Shown one piece after another: positions 16,319 through 25,763 of a stretch of DNA of 64,000 nucleotides (positions are counted from its first letter, which is position 1; each line of letters starts with the position of its first letter). The stretch spans positions 1 through 64,000 of the forward strand of contig NZ_JPWH01000024.1 of the NCBI RefSeq assembly GCF_003326755.1. Reading direction: 5' to 3'. The position numbers and the translations under genes were made by a program. Under the pieces are notes generated by a model. The model saw only the letters and a program-made list of their open reading frames with translations, was not told the origin of the DNA and searched no databases. The DNA comes from Thalassospira profundimaris. GTDB taxonomy: Bacteria > Pseudomonadota > Alphaproteobacteria > Rhodospirillales > Thalassospiraceae.

Positions 16319-16347
16319 TTGACTTCCAATCAGCCGAGACAGATAGT
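16319..16347 (+). promoter_or_regulatory. Candidate sigma70 promoter of the DUF4143 ATPase gene
   Basis: TTGACT and GATAGT are separated by exactly 17 bp and end 27 bp before the ATG at 16375. The surrounding 16165-16374 stretch has no gene; two TTCCAAT copies flank the -35 box and could be an operator. Confidence 0.5.
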
Positions 16348-16374
16348 TCCAAATGTCGGAGACTAGAGGACGGG

Positions 16375-17595
16375 ATGTTCAAGCGGTTTGTAGAGCGCCG
16401 GGCGGAGGAAGCCCTTTCGGATACGCCCGTGGTTCTCATTGTAGGGCCACGGCGGGCTGGCAAAACCACGCTCGTCAAGAAGATGGGGGAAGCCGGCCGC
16501 ACCTATATCACGCTGGACGACCAGACCGTGCTGGAGGCTGCGCGGTCCGATCCGGCCGGGTTCATCCGGGGACTGGATAGGGCCATCATCGACGAGATTC
16601 AACGCGCGCCCGACCTGCTGCTGGCGATCAAGAAGACGGTCGACGAGGACTATCGTCCGGGCCGATTTCTCCTCACCGGCTCAGCGAATGTGCTGACCTT
16701 GCCACGGGTCGCCGATAGTCTCGCCGGCCGGATGGAAACGCTCGAGATGCTGCCGCTGGCACGGGCCGAGATCGAGGGCAGGACGCCGACCTTTCTGGAG
16801 CGTCTCTTCGAGGGAAAGCTGCAAAAGCCAAGCAAAGCGATCGTCGGCGACGATCTCGTCCACTCCGTCCTGCTCGGCGGCTTTCCCGAGGCGATCGCCC
16901 GTGAGAGCGAGCGGCGCCGGCAGGACTGGGCGCGATCCTATCTCACCTCGGTTCTCACCCGCGATCTCAGGGACATCGCAGAGGTCGAGAAGCTGACCGA
17001 GCTCCCGAAATTCGTGCGTTTGCTGGCCGAGCATTCCAGCCAATTGGTCAACTATTCGCAGTTCGGAGCCAGCATCAATGTCAGCCACAAGACGGGACAG
17101 CGCTACGTCGGGCTGCTCGAACAGGTCTTTCTGATCGCGACGCTGCAGCCCTGGTTCACCAACGCGCTGAAGCGCATCGTCAAAACACCGAAGCTATATT
17201 TCCTCGATTCCGGCCTGCTGGCGAGCACGCGGGGCCTGACCTTCGACAGGGTGAAGGCGGATCGCGGGACGTTCGGCGCCCTGCTGGAAAGCTTCGTGTT
17301 CTCGGAAGTGCTCAAGCTGACGACAGCCTCGGACCTGCGACTGACACCCTATCACTTCCGCGATCGCGACATGCGCGAGGTCGACATCGTGCTGGAGCGT
17401 GACGACGGCATGATCGCCGGCATCGAGGTGAAGGCGAGCGCCACGGTCAAGTCCGGCGATTTCGCTGGGCTGCGCGCCTTGGCCGAAGCCTGCGGAGACC
17501 GCTTTGCTTTTGGCACCGTGCTCTATGACAGCACGGATGTTGTGCCATTTGGTGACCGGCTGGCTGCGGCGCCATTGTCCTGTCTGTGGAGTTGA
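16375..17595 (+). CDS. AAA_14/DUF4143 family ATPase, 406 aa
   Basis: The N-terminal ATPase domain has Walker A VGPRRAGKTT at residues 24-33, a Walker B-like IIDEIQRAPDLL near 73 and sensor FLLTGSANV near 104. The C-terminal DUF4143 domain shows the usual LLESFVFSEVLK and a nuclease-like fold region (REVDIVLERDDGMIAGIEVKASATV) with the D...E-K spacing of PD-(D/E)xK enzymes. The family is widespread and functionally unclear. It is cotranscribed in direction with Hachiman (62 bp gap), so it could be cargo of the same island, but it is not a known Hachiman component. Confidence 0.87.
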   Translation: MFKRFVERRAEEALSDTPVVLIVGPRRAGKTTLVKKMGEAGRTYITLDDQTVLEAARSDPAGFIRGLDRAIIDEIQRAPDLLLAIKKTVDEDYRPGRFLLTGSANVLTLPRVADSLAGRMETLEMLPLARAEIEGRTPTFLERLFEGKLQKPSKAIVGDDLVHSVLLGGFPEAIARESERRRQDWARSYLTSVLTRDLRDIAEVEKLTELPKFVRLLAEHSSQLVNYSQFGASINVSHKTGQRYVGLLEQVFLIATLQPWFTNALKRIVKTPKLYFLDSGLLASTRGLTFDRVKADRGTFGALLESFVFSEVLKLTTASDLRLTPYHFRDRDMREVDIVLERDDGMIAGIEVKASATVKSGDFAGLRALAEACGDRFAFGTVLYDSTDVVPFGDRLAAAPLSCLWS

Positions 17596-17657
17596 GCGGA
17601 TGTGCAAAGATTGCCGACTGATCAACCTTCGCGATGCAATGATCGTGGGAGGCCTAC

Positions 17658-18440
17658 GTGAGCCTGTATGAGAGGTGGTGCGACGCCACGAGAGAAAAAG
17701 ACAAACGCAAGTACTACTGGACCTATGTCGAGAAGCATGGTGGCCGCGATGAAATCCAGGGGGACTTGGCTGAAACGATCCGTTCGCATTACGACCGACT
17801 GGAACGCATTGCGGAGGACGTGGACCGGCTCGGATACAAGGTCGCCGCCGAGATCCTCAGCGAGGCGATGCCTCAGACGTCCAAGGGTCGTTCGGGCGAT
17901 CTCGGCGAAATTCTCGCGACTGAGCTCGTCGAGGAGGAGATTGGCCTGCGTGTCCCTGTGCGCCGTCTCCGCTACAAGGACGGGCGCAACATGGCCATGC
18001 GCGGAGATGATTTCATCGGGGCCGGGTATGACAGTAAAGGCGAGAAACTCTGGCTCCTGAAAGGGGAAGCTAAGAGCAACAAGGTACTGGGAAAGTCAAC
18101 GGTCACGAGCGCCCGCAAGGTACTCAACCGCGATAGCGGTCGGTGTACGCCGGACTCGCTGCTGTTCGTTGCAAACCGCCTGCTGGAAAGCAACGACCCG
18201 GACGACAACGCACTGGGCCGCAGCCTTCGCGACGAGGTGGGCCTGAAGTCTCTCCGGGCGGATCGCATCGATCACATGCTTTTCACTATATCGGGCAACG
18301 GTCCACACGCTTCGTTGAAACAGGATCTCGAGGCGACCGGCAGCAATCGAGACCAGTATGTCGTGAACATTCACGTCAAAGACCACCAGGACTTCATCGC
18401 GGCCATGTACCAGGAGGCGGAAGATCTTGGAGACGATTGA
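17658..18440 (+). CDS. hamA: Hachiman defence protein HamA (DUF1837)
   Basis: The start is GTG with GGGAGG five bases upstream. The 260-aa protein has the DUF1837 signature: GRSGDLGEILATELVEEEIG, then RYKDGRNMAMRGDDFIGAGY and WLLKGEAKSN. The Asp and E-x-K of these segments are the PD-(D/E)xK-type nuclease residues. HamA is the effector nuclease that is held by the helicase HamB and released on abnormal DNA. It overlaps hamB by 14 bp. The order HamA-HamB, strand and overlap fit a complete two-gene Hachiman system. Confidence 0.9.
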   Translation: MSLYERWCDATREKDKRKYYWTYVEKHGGRDEIQGDLAETIRSHYDRLERIAEDVDRLGYKVAAEILSEAMPQTSKGRSGDLGEILATELVEEEIGLRVPVRRLRYKDGRNMAMRGDDFIGAGYDSKGEKLWLLKGEAKSNKVLGKSTVTSARKVLNRDSGRCTPDSLLFVANRLLESNDPDDNALGRSLRDEVGLKSLRADRIDHMLFTISGNGPHASLKQDLEATGSNRDQYVVNIHVKDHQDFIAAMYQEAEDLGDD

Positions 18441-21400
18441 CGAGCTGACAACTTTCCTGACGGACGCGACCGTCGATGGCATCCTCGGACGCCTCCTGTA
18501 TCGCGGCGCGGCATGGTCGCTGATGCGCGAAAACGGTGTACTGCCGCCGAATGCGCCGCCGCTCGGCGCGACGATCGAAACGGATCTTGCGGAACACGGC
18601 TTTGCTTTGCTTAGGGGCGCAATGGCGCTGCGTGCTCAGGCCGGCACCTCGGACCTGACCAGTAAGGCATTCGAGCGTGCAGCCAATGCCTTCGAAGCCC
18701 TTGTTCGCAATGGTGATGCGGGGTCGCCTGATCGAGGCTTCCGCCGCACCATCGCTGCCGCAGCCTATCATCTCGCCGGATTTTCAGCCGTTGCCTATTC
18801 GCTCTTCAATGAGACTGCGGGCGATCTCAACACCTCACCCGGCGAAACAGCGATCCAACATCTGATCCTGCGCGATCTCGGCCAATTGCGCGGCTTCGTT
18901 CGCGAGTGGCTGGACAACGACGATCACAAGGATGAGCAGATCGCCGAGATGCTGCGGGGTGAAAAGCCCGATGTCGATGAGGTTCTGTCGACCATCCTCA
19001 ACACGACGATCTGCCGGGCGCTGGCGTATTTTGATTTCGCGCTTGAGACGGGCGAAGCCGAGCCGATCGAGACAGCAAGGGCATTGCTCGACGCCGCGGT
19101 CAGTCTTGCAGACAATGCGGAGAATGTCCCCCTGTGGTGGATATCGAACCTCTGTCGCCACCTTATCGATGACCTGTGGCAGCATTCCCTGCACGAAAGT
19201 CTGCCGACCGAGCCACCGGAGGGAACGGAGGAAAAATACCCGGACCTGCGCAGGCTATTCATCTCATCGCTCTATGCTCGCAAGAATTCCGAGGTGGAGT
19301 TGTGGCCATCGCAGCGCGAAGCAGCCCGGCGCTCCACCGACGTCACGGACGATCTGGTTGTCGCCTTACCGACCAGCGCAGGCAAAACGCGGGTAGCCGA
19401 GATTGCCGCGTTGATGACCCTGTCGTCGGCGCGCCGGGTCCTGATCGTCACGCCGCTGCGTGCGCTGTCCGCACAAACCGAGCGATCCTTCAGAAAAACC
19501 TTCGCGCCCCTCGGCTTCAGCGTCTCCTCACTTTACGGTGCCAGCGGCCTTTCGGCAGGCGATGAAGACGCATTGCGCACTCGCGAAATCATCATCGCGA
19601 CACCTGAGAAGCTCGACTTCGCACTGCGAAGCGACCCATCTCTGATAGACGATGTCGGTCTCATCGTCCTCGACGAAGGCCATATGATCGGCCCGAGCGA
19701 GCGTGAAATCCGTTATGAGACGCTGGTCCAACGCCTGCTTCGGCGCTCGGACGCGGAGAGCCGTAGGATTGTCTGTTTGTCCGCCATTCTGCCCAGTGGC
19801 GAAGAGCTAGACGATCTCACGGCATGGATACGCTCCGACGAACCCGGCGCGCCGGTGCTCTCAGACTGGCGTCCGACCCGACAACGATTTGGCACGCTTA
19901 CTTGGCGGGGCCAAGACGCACTGCTTCGCCTCGATCTGAATCGCAATGGTCCGTTCATCGATAAATTCGTAGTGCAGAGACCGGCTAGAGGCAAAGAAAA
20001 ACTACCCTATCCGCGCAAGACGTCGCATCTCACCTTGTTCGCTGCATGGGAGTTCGCCGGCCAAGGTAAGAGGACGCTGATCTTTTCAACCCAAGCCAAT
20101 TGGGTCGAAGGCTTCGGCAAACAAGTCGTTGACCTCTGCAAGCGTGGATATTTGGGCTCGCTGCTGGAGGATGAGGCACCGATTGCCCGCGCTCTTGAGG
20201 TCGGCAAGGAGTGGTTGGGAGAAGACCACCCCGCCGTTGCCAGTCTGAAGGTAGGTGTCGCAATCCATCACGGTCGGCTTCCGAGCCCATTCCTGCGCGA
20301 ATTGGAAACGCTGCTGTCCGAGGGCGTCTTGAAGGTCATCGTTGCATCGCCGACGCTCTCGCAAGGCCTCAATCTCAACGCTGCAGTTATGCTGGTGCCG
20401 TATCTGGTCCGCAGAGGCGAGAAGATCAAAGGCGAGGAGTTCGCAAATGTCTCCGGGCGAGCCGGCCGCGCTTTCGTGGACGTCGAAGGCCTCATCGTTC
20501 ACGTGATGTTCGACAAGATCAAATGGCGAGAAAGAGAGTGGCGTGAGTTGGTTGCCTCCGCCAAGGCCCGCACACTGAAGAGCGGCCTCATCCAAATCGT
20601 CGCAGAGATCCTTGAGCGCCTGGCCCGTGAAGGCGTTCTGGAGCGCGATGACGCATGGGAATATCTCGCCAACGCCCGCGAAGCCTGGAGATCGCCCGCG
20701 GAGGAAGCCGCAGTCGCCGAGCGCTTGGCGGCCGGCGCGGAATATGACGCAGATGACGGTGAAGATGAAGGCGGTGATGACGAGGGGGAGACAATCGACG
20801 AGGAACCGCTTTCGCAAATCGTCGAACGTCTCGATGCGACTGTCTTCGGATTGATTGAAGCGCTGGACTCCGACCGGGCGGATCTGCCAACGCTCTTGGA
20901 CGAGGCGCTCAAAGGGTCGCTCTGGGCGCGCCAGATAGCCCGAGAAGACGAGGACATCGCGCCATTGCACAAGAAGGTGTTCGAGGCGCGCGCTGAACTC
21001 ATATGGAAGTCCACTACAACGGAGGCGCGGCGCGGACATTTCGCGATGGGTGTCGGGCTTGAGGCTGGGCTCGCCATTGATGCCATGGCAGACGAGTTGG
21101 CCGATCTCCTCGATCAAGCTGACGCTGCCGCGCTGAGTGGAGATGTCGGCGAACTTGTCGACGCCCTTTCAGGTCTCGGGGAACGCCTGCTGTTTATGCG
21201 GCCGTTCATTCCCGACAAGACCAACGCGCTACCGGCCAACTGGAAGGACATCCTGCGCCGTTGGGTGTCTGGCGACGATGTCGCCAATATTGGGCCTCAG
21301 AATATGCGGGCTGTCGAAGAGGCCTTCACCTATCGTTTGGTCTGGGCCTTGGAAGCTGTTCGTACCCGCCGCATGTCCCTCGGCTGGTCTCCAGAAACAG

Positions 21401-21927
21401 TGGTGGGGGGCGCCGCAGCAGCGGTCGAAACCGGCGTTCCACAATTCATGATGTCGATGCTGATCCGCGCGGGCCTTCCATCACGGCGCGCAGCCATGGC
21501 GGCAATCGAGGATGCCGAGCCAGCCTTCGTCACGCCCGCGGAGATGAGGGCCTGGCTCGAATCCGACGAGATCACAGCTTACACCGATGCTGGTGATTGG
21601 CCGACCCCCGACACGGCAGCGCTATGGGCGCGGTTCCGAACGGAGGCCCTGAGTGGCGGCATTCAGAAATGGTCGGTCGAACACTACAAGCGCCTGCTCG
21701 ACACCGCGACCGCCCCACCTGCCGGCCTCTATCGGATTGTCACAGACGATGGAGATGGGCGGACCTGGATGGCGACGCCTGACTATCAGCGGGTGGCGGC
21801 ATTCAAGAAATCGGCACTTGATCCGAAGCCCAGCCTGTTCTCGGGGCGGCTGCCGGGCAATACTAGGTTGGTGGAAGCGTTGCGCGTCGGCCGTGGGAAA
21901 CTGCGCTGGCCACGGGCCAACACGTAG
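18427..21927 (+). CDS. hamB: Hachiman helicase HamB
   Basis: It begins at TTG, with AGGAGG upstream inside the end of hamA. The 1166-aa SF2 helicase has Walker A ALPTSAGKTRVAE near residue 315, VTPLRALSAQTE, a DEGH box (LIVLDEGHMIGP) near 415, SQGLNLNAAVML in the second RecA domain and the motif VI-like NVSGRAGRAF near 675. A strongly acidic linker (DADDGEDEGGDDEGE) lies near residues 770-790 before a long helical C-terminus. HamB senses DNA and restrains HamA. The gene is intact and ends 25 bp from the convergent nuclease gene. Confidence 0.92.
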   Translation: METIDELTTFLTDATVDGILGRLLYRGAAWSLMRENGVLPPNAPPLGATIETDLAEHGFALLRGAMALRAQAGTSDLTSKAFERAANAFEALVRNGDAGSPDRGFRRTIAAAAYHLAGFSAVAYSLFNETAGDLNTSPGETAIQHLILRDLGQLRGFVREWLDNDDHKDEQIAEMLRGEKPDVDEVLSTILNTTICRALAYFDFALETGEAEPIETARALLDAAVSLADNAENVPLWWISNLCRHLIDDLWQHSLHESLPTEPPEGTEEKYPDLRRLFISSLYARKNSEVELWPSQREAARRSTDVTDDLVVALPTSAGKTRVAEIAALMTLSSARRVLIVTPLRALSAQTERSFRKTFAPLGFSVSSLYGASGLSAGDEDALRTREIIIATPEKLDFALRSDPSLIDDVGLIVLDEGHMIGPSEREIRYETLVQRLLRRSDAESRRIVCLSAILPSGEELDDLTAWIRSDEPGAPVLSDWRPTRQRFGTLTWRGQDALLRLDLNRNGPFIDKFVVQRPARGKEKLPYPRKTSHLTLFAAWEFAGQGKRTLIFSTQANWVEGFGKQVVDLCKRGYLGSLLEDEAPIARALEVGKEWLGEDHPAVASLKVGVAIHHGRLPSPFLRELETLLSEGVLKVIVASPTLSQGLNLNAAVMLVPYLVRRGEKIKGEEFANVSGRAGRAFVDVEGLIVHVMFDKIKWREREWRELVASAKARTLKSGLIQIVAEILERLAREGVLERDDAWEYLANAREAWRSPAEEAAVAERLAAGAEYDADDGEDEGGDDEGETIDEEPLSQIVERLDATVFGLIEALDSDRADLPTLLDEALKGSLWARQIAREDEDIAPLHKKVFEARAELIWKSTTTEARRGHFAMGVGLEAGLAIDAMADELADLLDQADAAALSGDVGELVDALSGLGERLLFMRPFIPDKTNALPANWKDILRRWVSGDDVANIGPQNMRAVEEAFTYRLVWALEAVRTRRMSLGWSPETVVGGAAAAVETGVPQFMMSMLIRAGLPSRRAAMAAIEDAEPAFVTPAEMRAWLESDEITAYTDAGDWPTPDTAALWARFRTEALSGGIQKWSVEHYKRLLDTATAPPAGLYRIVTDDGDGRTWMATPDYQRVAAFKKSALDPKPSLFSGRLPGNTRLVEALRVGRGKLRWPRANT

Positions 21928-21952
21928 AGGAGAACCTACGAGATAATTTCCG

Positions 21953-22906
21953 CTATTTTTCGTTGGAAGGCTGAAAAAATCCTGCTCTTAGGTCACGAAT
22001 ACTTTCCGAGTGCTTAGGCAGCTGCAAGGAGATGCGCTGATTCTTTCCCATCCGCCGCTGCGAAGAAAATTCTACGCGCTGGATGGCATCGATATCGCCG
22101 GATGAATACTCGACCCTGTTGGCCTCATCGAAAGGAATGTGTTCTGCCTCTACCCAGAGAGCAACGGTGAGTATTACGTCTCCCAACCGAACGGGTCCGT
22201 CGGGAGTCGTGACGGTCACCTCGCCGGGGTAGGGAAAGCACACCGTTCGGAAAACGGGTGACTGGGCCTTTTCTATGCCTTCAAACGGATCAGTTGCCTC
22301 CTGAAGCTGGAGCCAAAGATCGTTCAAAGACCAGGCCGCGCCGGTCTCCTCGTTACGAAAGATGGATGCGAAAGGGTCCGTATCCTCGGGTAGCGTGCAG
22401 TCAACATCCGACGGCTCTGGCATCTTCCAATCGAGCGAGCGAAATTTTCGAATGCCGACTCGTGAGATGACGCACGCTTTGTGCCAGAAGAGCACGAAGT
22501 CTACCTGCAGCAATGAATTGACATCCTCACTCGCGATTTCCGAGAGCTCTCGAAGAGAAACACCGCTTTGCTCGGCGACCTTCCGGGCACTGTCGGTGAA
22601 ACCAGACGCACTCACCGCGATCGTACGATCTGCACCAATCGCCTTTTTCTTCGCGGCCAGTTGCTCGATCCAGGTGACATCCTGAATTGCAGTCCTTCGC
22701 CGACACTCGATCGTCAAAAGGACTTCGGCGGTTCCAATCCGCGTACGGATACTTGCATCGACCTCTCGTAGCTGACCTGTAATCTTGCATCTGATACGAT
22801 CAGGAGAGTTAACAGTCACATTTCCGGGGTCTGCATCAGCCTCTATTCGCGCAACCAGACGCTCGAATTCACGCCATTCAGGATCTTGGCCTTCGCTGGC
22901 GCTCAT
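21953..22906 (-). CDS. Restriction-endonuclease-like (Mrr-type) protein, 317 aa
   Basis: The first 150 residues resemble an Mrr-like PD-(D/E)xK nuclease: FERLVARIE, then GQLREVDASIRTRIG, VLLTIECRRR and WIEQLAAKKKAIGADRTIAV, followed by SGFTDSARKVAEQSGV. The usual E-x-K appears as ECR, a variant that recurs in this subfamily, so activity is plausible but not certain. The C-terminal 170 residues are beta-rich and unrecognised. The start overlaps the TcmP stop by 4 bp, making it the third member of the DUF5131-TcmP-nuclease cassette. A TcmP-linked nuclease effector is an inference. Confidence 0.78.
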   Translation of the reverse strand: MSASEGQDPEWREFERLVARIEADADPGNVTVNSPDRIRCKITGQLREVDASIRTRIGTAEVLLTIECRRRTAIQDVTWIEQLAAKKKAIGADRTIAVSASGFTDSARKVAEQSGVSLRELSEIASEDVNSLLQVDFVLFWHKACVISRVGIRKFRSLDWKMPEPSDVDCTLPEDTDPFASIFRNEETGAAWSLNDLWLQLQEATDPFEGIEKAQSPVFRTVCFPYPGEVTVTTPDGPVRLGDVILTVALWVEAEHIPFDEANRVEYSSGDIDAIQRVEFSSQRRMGKNQRISLQLPKHSESIRDLRAGFFQPSNEK

Positions 22907-24171
22907 CTTTTGCGACGCTTTCCGTCCGCACCGGCATCGAGGAACATCGGGAAGAAGCTGCGCTGTGTCTTCACCTTGATGACATCATTGACCCCAATCG
23001 TGTTTGCTTTCCGTCGCTCACCGCCTGCAGGTGTAATGACTTCAAGATCGGGGTTCTCGATAATCGCCGTATGAATGTCATCAGCGTGAGCAGGTGTGAC
23101 GTTGTAGATGCTCTCGTAGAAATCCATGACGGGCATCGCATCACCAGTCTCAGTCACAAGACGCGGAATATCTCCCAGGAGTTGGCTCTTCGCGGACGCA
23201 CGGGCATCACTGTCGAACAGATAGAGCATGCCTTCGTCATGCCGCGGATCATAAGACAGCATGTTGAGGCCAGACCGACCGAAATGTGCCTGCATCGTTG
23301 CATTGTCATGCAGGATGTTGTTGTAGACCTGCCGCGCACGGCAAGCGTTGGCGAAGTGAATGAGCCAATACCGCCAGCCACCAGGGTTATTAATCGAGAA
23401 CGGGCTTACATAGGGAGCGCATCTCCTGAAGACGTCAAAAACGATTTTTTCAGCCGTGCCGAGCCAGTCATTCTTGCTCATGACCCCGTTCAGTTCACCG
23501 ATATCGGTGGTCTTGAGCCCAAGATAGTCCAGTCGGGCAGTGAGTTGATCTGGTTGGTCCTTTTTCAAAAAGGCCAAAAGAGAACTGATCATGAACGTGT
23601 AGAAGATCTCAGCCGCTGGATAGGTCCGCATGATGTCGACGATCGTGTCACGCTCGACGTGGCTATCCCCGCACTGGTCTAAGTTGAACAATACGCTTCG
23701 ATAACGGCCCTGCTCCAGCAACGCCCTGGTTTTCGGGTAAGCTTTCTCGAAGAACTCATTCAAGTACTCTACGCGAAGATGCAGCTTCGGGCATGTTTCC
23801 GCGATATCTGCCTGCAGTGGTGCGACATGGGTCTTCAATAGTTCAATCGCATCCCGACTGGCATCATTAAAAATGAGAAGACACTCGACCTCAATAGCGC
23901 CCAAGCCTTGCGCCGCCCGCTGTGTGTTGACCGCTTCAGTCGCGCGCCTGAGTTCTTCAATGAAAATCAGCGGGGACCCGGGCGTTCCGCACTGGTAACG
24001 CCCCCCACCAGCAAAACCATCGACTATTGCAAGCCTGAAACGTTCCTGTTGGGGTAATTTGCAGCGAACGGTAAGATAATCAAAGACGTACTCACGAAGA
24101 ATCTTGTGTTTGCGCCGCGAATGCTCTTCGAGCTTCGCGCCATCTGCCCATTCGTATCTTTTTTCGACCAT
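22903..24171 (-). CDS. tcmP: Three-Cys-motif partner protein TcmP
   Basis: The 422-aa protein begins with the family pattern: WADGAKLEEHSRRKHKILRE, followed by RLAIVDGFAGGGRYQ, and GSPLIFIEELRRA. The DGFAGGGRY loop resembles a nucleotide- or SAM-binding strand-loop. TcmP genes are defined by their link to a three-Cys-motif partner, which is present here immediately upstream (DUF5131, 27 bp gap). The pair is a predicted but uncharacterised conflict system. The downstream nuclease overlaps by 4 bp. Confidence 0.85.
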   Translation of the reverse strand: MVEKRYEWADGAKLEEHSRRKHKILREYVFDYLTVRCKLPQQERFRLAIVDGFAGGGRYQCGTPGSPLIFIEELRRATEAVNTQRAAQGLGAIEVECLLIFNDASRDAIELLKTHVAPLQADIAETCPKLHLRVEYLNEFFEKAYPKTRALLEQGRYRSVLFNLDQCGDSHVERDTIVDIMRTYPAAEIFYTFMISSLLAFLKKDQPDQLTARLDYLGLKTTDIGELNGVMSKNDWLGTAEKIVFDVFRRCAPYVSPFSINNPGGWRYWLIHFANACRARQVYNNILHDNATMQAHFGRSGLNMLSYDPRHDEGMLYLFDSDARASAKSQLLGDIPRLVTETGDAMPVMDFYESIYNVTPAHADDIHTAIIENPDLEVITPAGGERRKANTIGVNDVIKVKTQRSFFPMFLDAGADGKRRKR

Positions 24172-24198
24172 GTTGCCTCCCCGCCTATCTCTAAACTC

Positions 24199-24981
24199 TT
24201 ACACAACCGCTTGCGGGGCGGCAGGCATTTCGTCCCAGGTGCGTCCACGATATTCTCGCCCGTTGGCCTTCTTCGAGCGCTTCTTGTTGTCCTTGCCCCA
24301 AGTTCCCCACTGTTTGAAGAAAAATGCCGTCCCTGCCTTAAGGCATTGGGCATGTATTTCATCAATCCATTCTTCGCGAATTGGACGGGCGGACTTTCCG
24401 CTTTCGCCGCCCACAATCGCCCAGTGAATATCCTGAAGATCAATTGCGCCAACGGCACCAATCAGCGGCTCAAAAGAAATGAAGCGGATCGCTGCAGGTG
24501 ACCGGCGGAGGTCATCGATGCGATCAACGACTTCAGCGTTTTCGATGCTCGTACCAAGCCAAACGTTGGGCAGGACCTCTCCGATGCGGTCGCTGACCAA
24601 CTCTGCCATACGCTCGGGACGCTTAGTCAGAATCTGGTAGTTATGGCGTGGCGTTTCACGCATGACTTGCCAAACGTCCAATATGAATTCATCAGTCACC
24701 CGGTCATGGAAGAGGTCACTCATCGAGTTAACGAAGATCTTTCGGGGCTTGCGCCATCTGTGGGGAATCGTCAGTGCCTGCCGATCCTCACGCACGACTC
24801 CATTCCAAACGGTCCTCCGACCCGTCTTGCGAGTTAGTCCTGCATATTTCTGGACACCCATCGCTTCGAGCCGCTTGGCCATTTCCATCGCATAACAATG
24901 GGTGCAGCCGGCTGTAACGATCGAACACCCCGCTACCGGATTCCACGTGGCATCTGTCCATTCAATCTGTGTTTCAGCCAT
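24199..24981 (-). CDS. DUF5131 (phage Gp37/Gp68-like) three-Cys-motif protein
   Basis: The start is ATG (MAETQIEWTDATWNPVAGC) with GGGAGG upstream; a longer frame adds seven residues. The protein is 260 aa. The three-Cys motif is C19, C26 and C29 (GC-N6-CTHCYA), reminiscent of radical-SAM iron-sulfur binding, followed by KRLEAMG, FVNSMSDLFH, ILTKRPERM and WLGTSIEN, all typical of the Gp37/Gp68 family. It is the partner of TcmP. The upstream VapC gene ends 36 bp before it, so a common transcript is likely. Confidence 0.88.
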   Translation of the reverse strand: MAETQIEWTDATWNPVAGCSIVTAGCTHCYAMEMAKRLEAMGVQKYAGLTRKTGRRTVWNGVVREDRQALTIPHRWRKPRKIFVNSMSDLFHDRVTDEFILDVWQVMRETPRHNYQILTKRPERMAELVSDRIGEVLPNVWLGTSIENAEVVDRIDDLRRSPAAIRFISFEPLIGAVGAIDLQDIHWAIVGGESGKSARPIREEWIDEIHAQCLKAGTAFFFKQWGTWGKDNKKRSKKANGREYRGRTWDEMPAAPQAVV

Positions 24982-25017
24982 GTCGGCCTCCCGCGCATTC
25001 ATCGTTCCGGCAGCACA

Positions 25018-25449
25018 TCAGTCAGTACCGCGTAACGGGTTGATGAACTGGATATCGGAGAAATCTTTTTCGTTTTCTGTTACCACCACGCAATCGTTGG
25101 CTCCCGCGACGGCGGCGATAATCACATCCAACGTGCTCCGCGGACGACCCGTAGACGTCCCATCCGCCATAAGTCGTGCCCATATCAAGGCAGCCTTGTC
25201 GTCAAAGGCTAAGATTCGGTCCATGAACAATTCCTGCGGGCCTTCCGGCCCTGAAAACCAAGCATCAAGTGCATCGCGCTTCTTGCCACGTGGTTTTTCC
25301 AGAATGCCGCGTCGGATTTCGGCTATGGTCAGCGATGCGATGAAGAGGTCCTCATCCCGCTGAGCTGCCATCCATTTCATCAGAAGTTCAGATGGCTTCG
25401 GCTTGACGATATTGCTGATGATGTTGGTGTCTAGAAGGTAACGGCTCAC
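25018..25449 (-). CDS. vapC: PIN-domain toxin VapC
   Basis: The 143-aa protein has the PIN ribonuclease residues: MSRYLLDTNIIS (first Asp), TIAEIRRGI (Glu), TLDVIIAAVAG (Asp) and NEKDF (Asp near the end). The pattern fits the FitB/VapC subgroup that cleaves tRNA or other RNA. It overlaps the antitoxin gene by 4 bp and is transcribed with it from an operator-bearing promoter at about 25.77 kb. It heads the transcript that may continue into DUF5131-TcmP. Confidence 0.9.
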   Translation of the reverse strand: MSRYLLDTNIISNIVKPKPSELLMKWMAAQRDEDLFIASLTIAEIRRGILEKPRGKKRDALDAWFSGPEGPQELFMDRILAFDDKAALIWARLMADGTSTGRPRSTLDVIIAAVAGANDCVVVTENEKDFSDIQFINPLRGTD

Positions 25450-25748
25450 AGATCGACCCTTCGCCCTTCATCGCGCGAGCGCGAGAACTCGACTTCGGCT
25501 CCAACCAGGGGCGAACGGCGCAAGGCGGTCAGAATACTACCGGACTTCGGCGGCTCCTCCGCCACGACGGCCTTCACCGCGGCGCGCGCCTCTTCCGCTT
25601 CTGGCCCCTCTTCGGCCAAACGGCGAGCAAGCGAGCGGATCAGTTCGCGGTCGGATTCGAGAGCCATGACTTCGAAACGTTTGAAGCCGCGCTGTGTCAG
25701 GCGCGCGCGGTAATTCTTGATCGCTCGTTTCTGTGCAGCGTTGCTCAT
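25446..25748 (-). CDS. vapB: VapB-like antitoxin
   Basis: The 100-aa protein precedes vapC with a 4-bp overlap, the usual antitoxin position. The N-terminus (KNYRARLTQRGFKRFEVMAL) fits a small ribbon-helix-helix-type DNA-binding fold, and the acidic/Ala-rich middle followed by SRSRDEGRRVDL fits a toxin-wrapping tail. GGAG precedes the ATG. A perfect 14-bp palindrome (25764-25777) lies just upstream and is the likely autoregulatory operator. Confidence 0.85.
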   Translation of the reverse strand: MSNAAQKRAIKNYRARLTQRGFKRFEVMALESDRELIRSLARRLAEEGPEAEEARAAVKAVVAEEPPKSGSILTALRRSPLVGAEVEFSRSRDEGRRVDL

Positions 25749-25763
25749 CGCCGATCTCCATGC

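Noticed and set aside
16375-17595. DUF4143 ATPase as a third Hachiman component
   Set aside because: Hachiman is a two-gene system and this ATPase is a widespread standalone family; same strand and proximity alone do not support membership.
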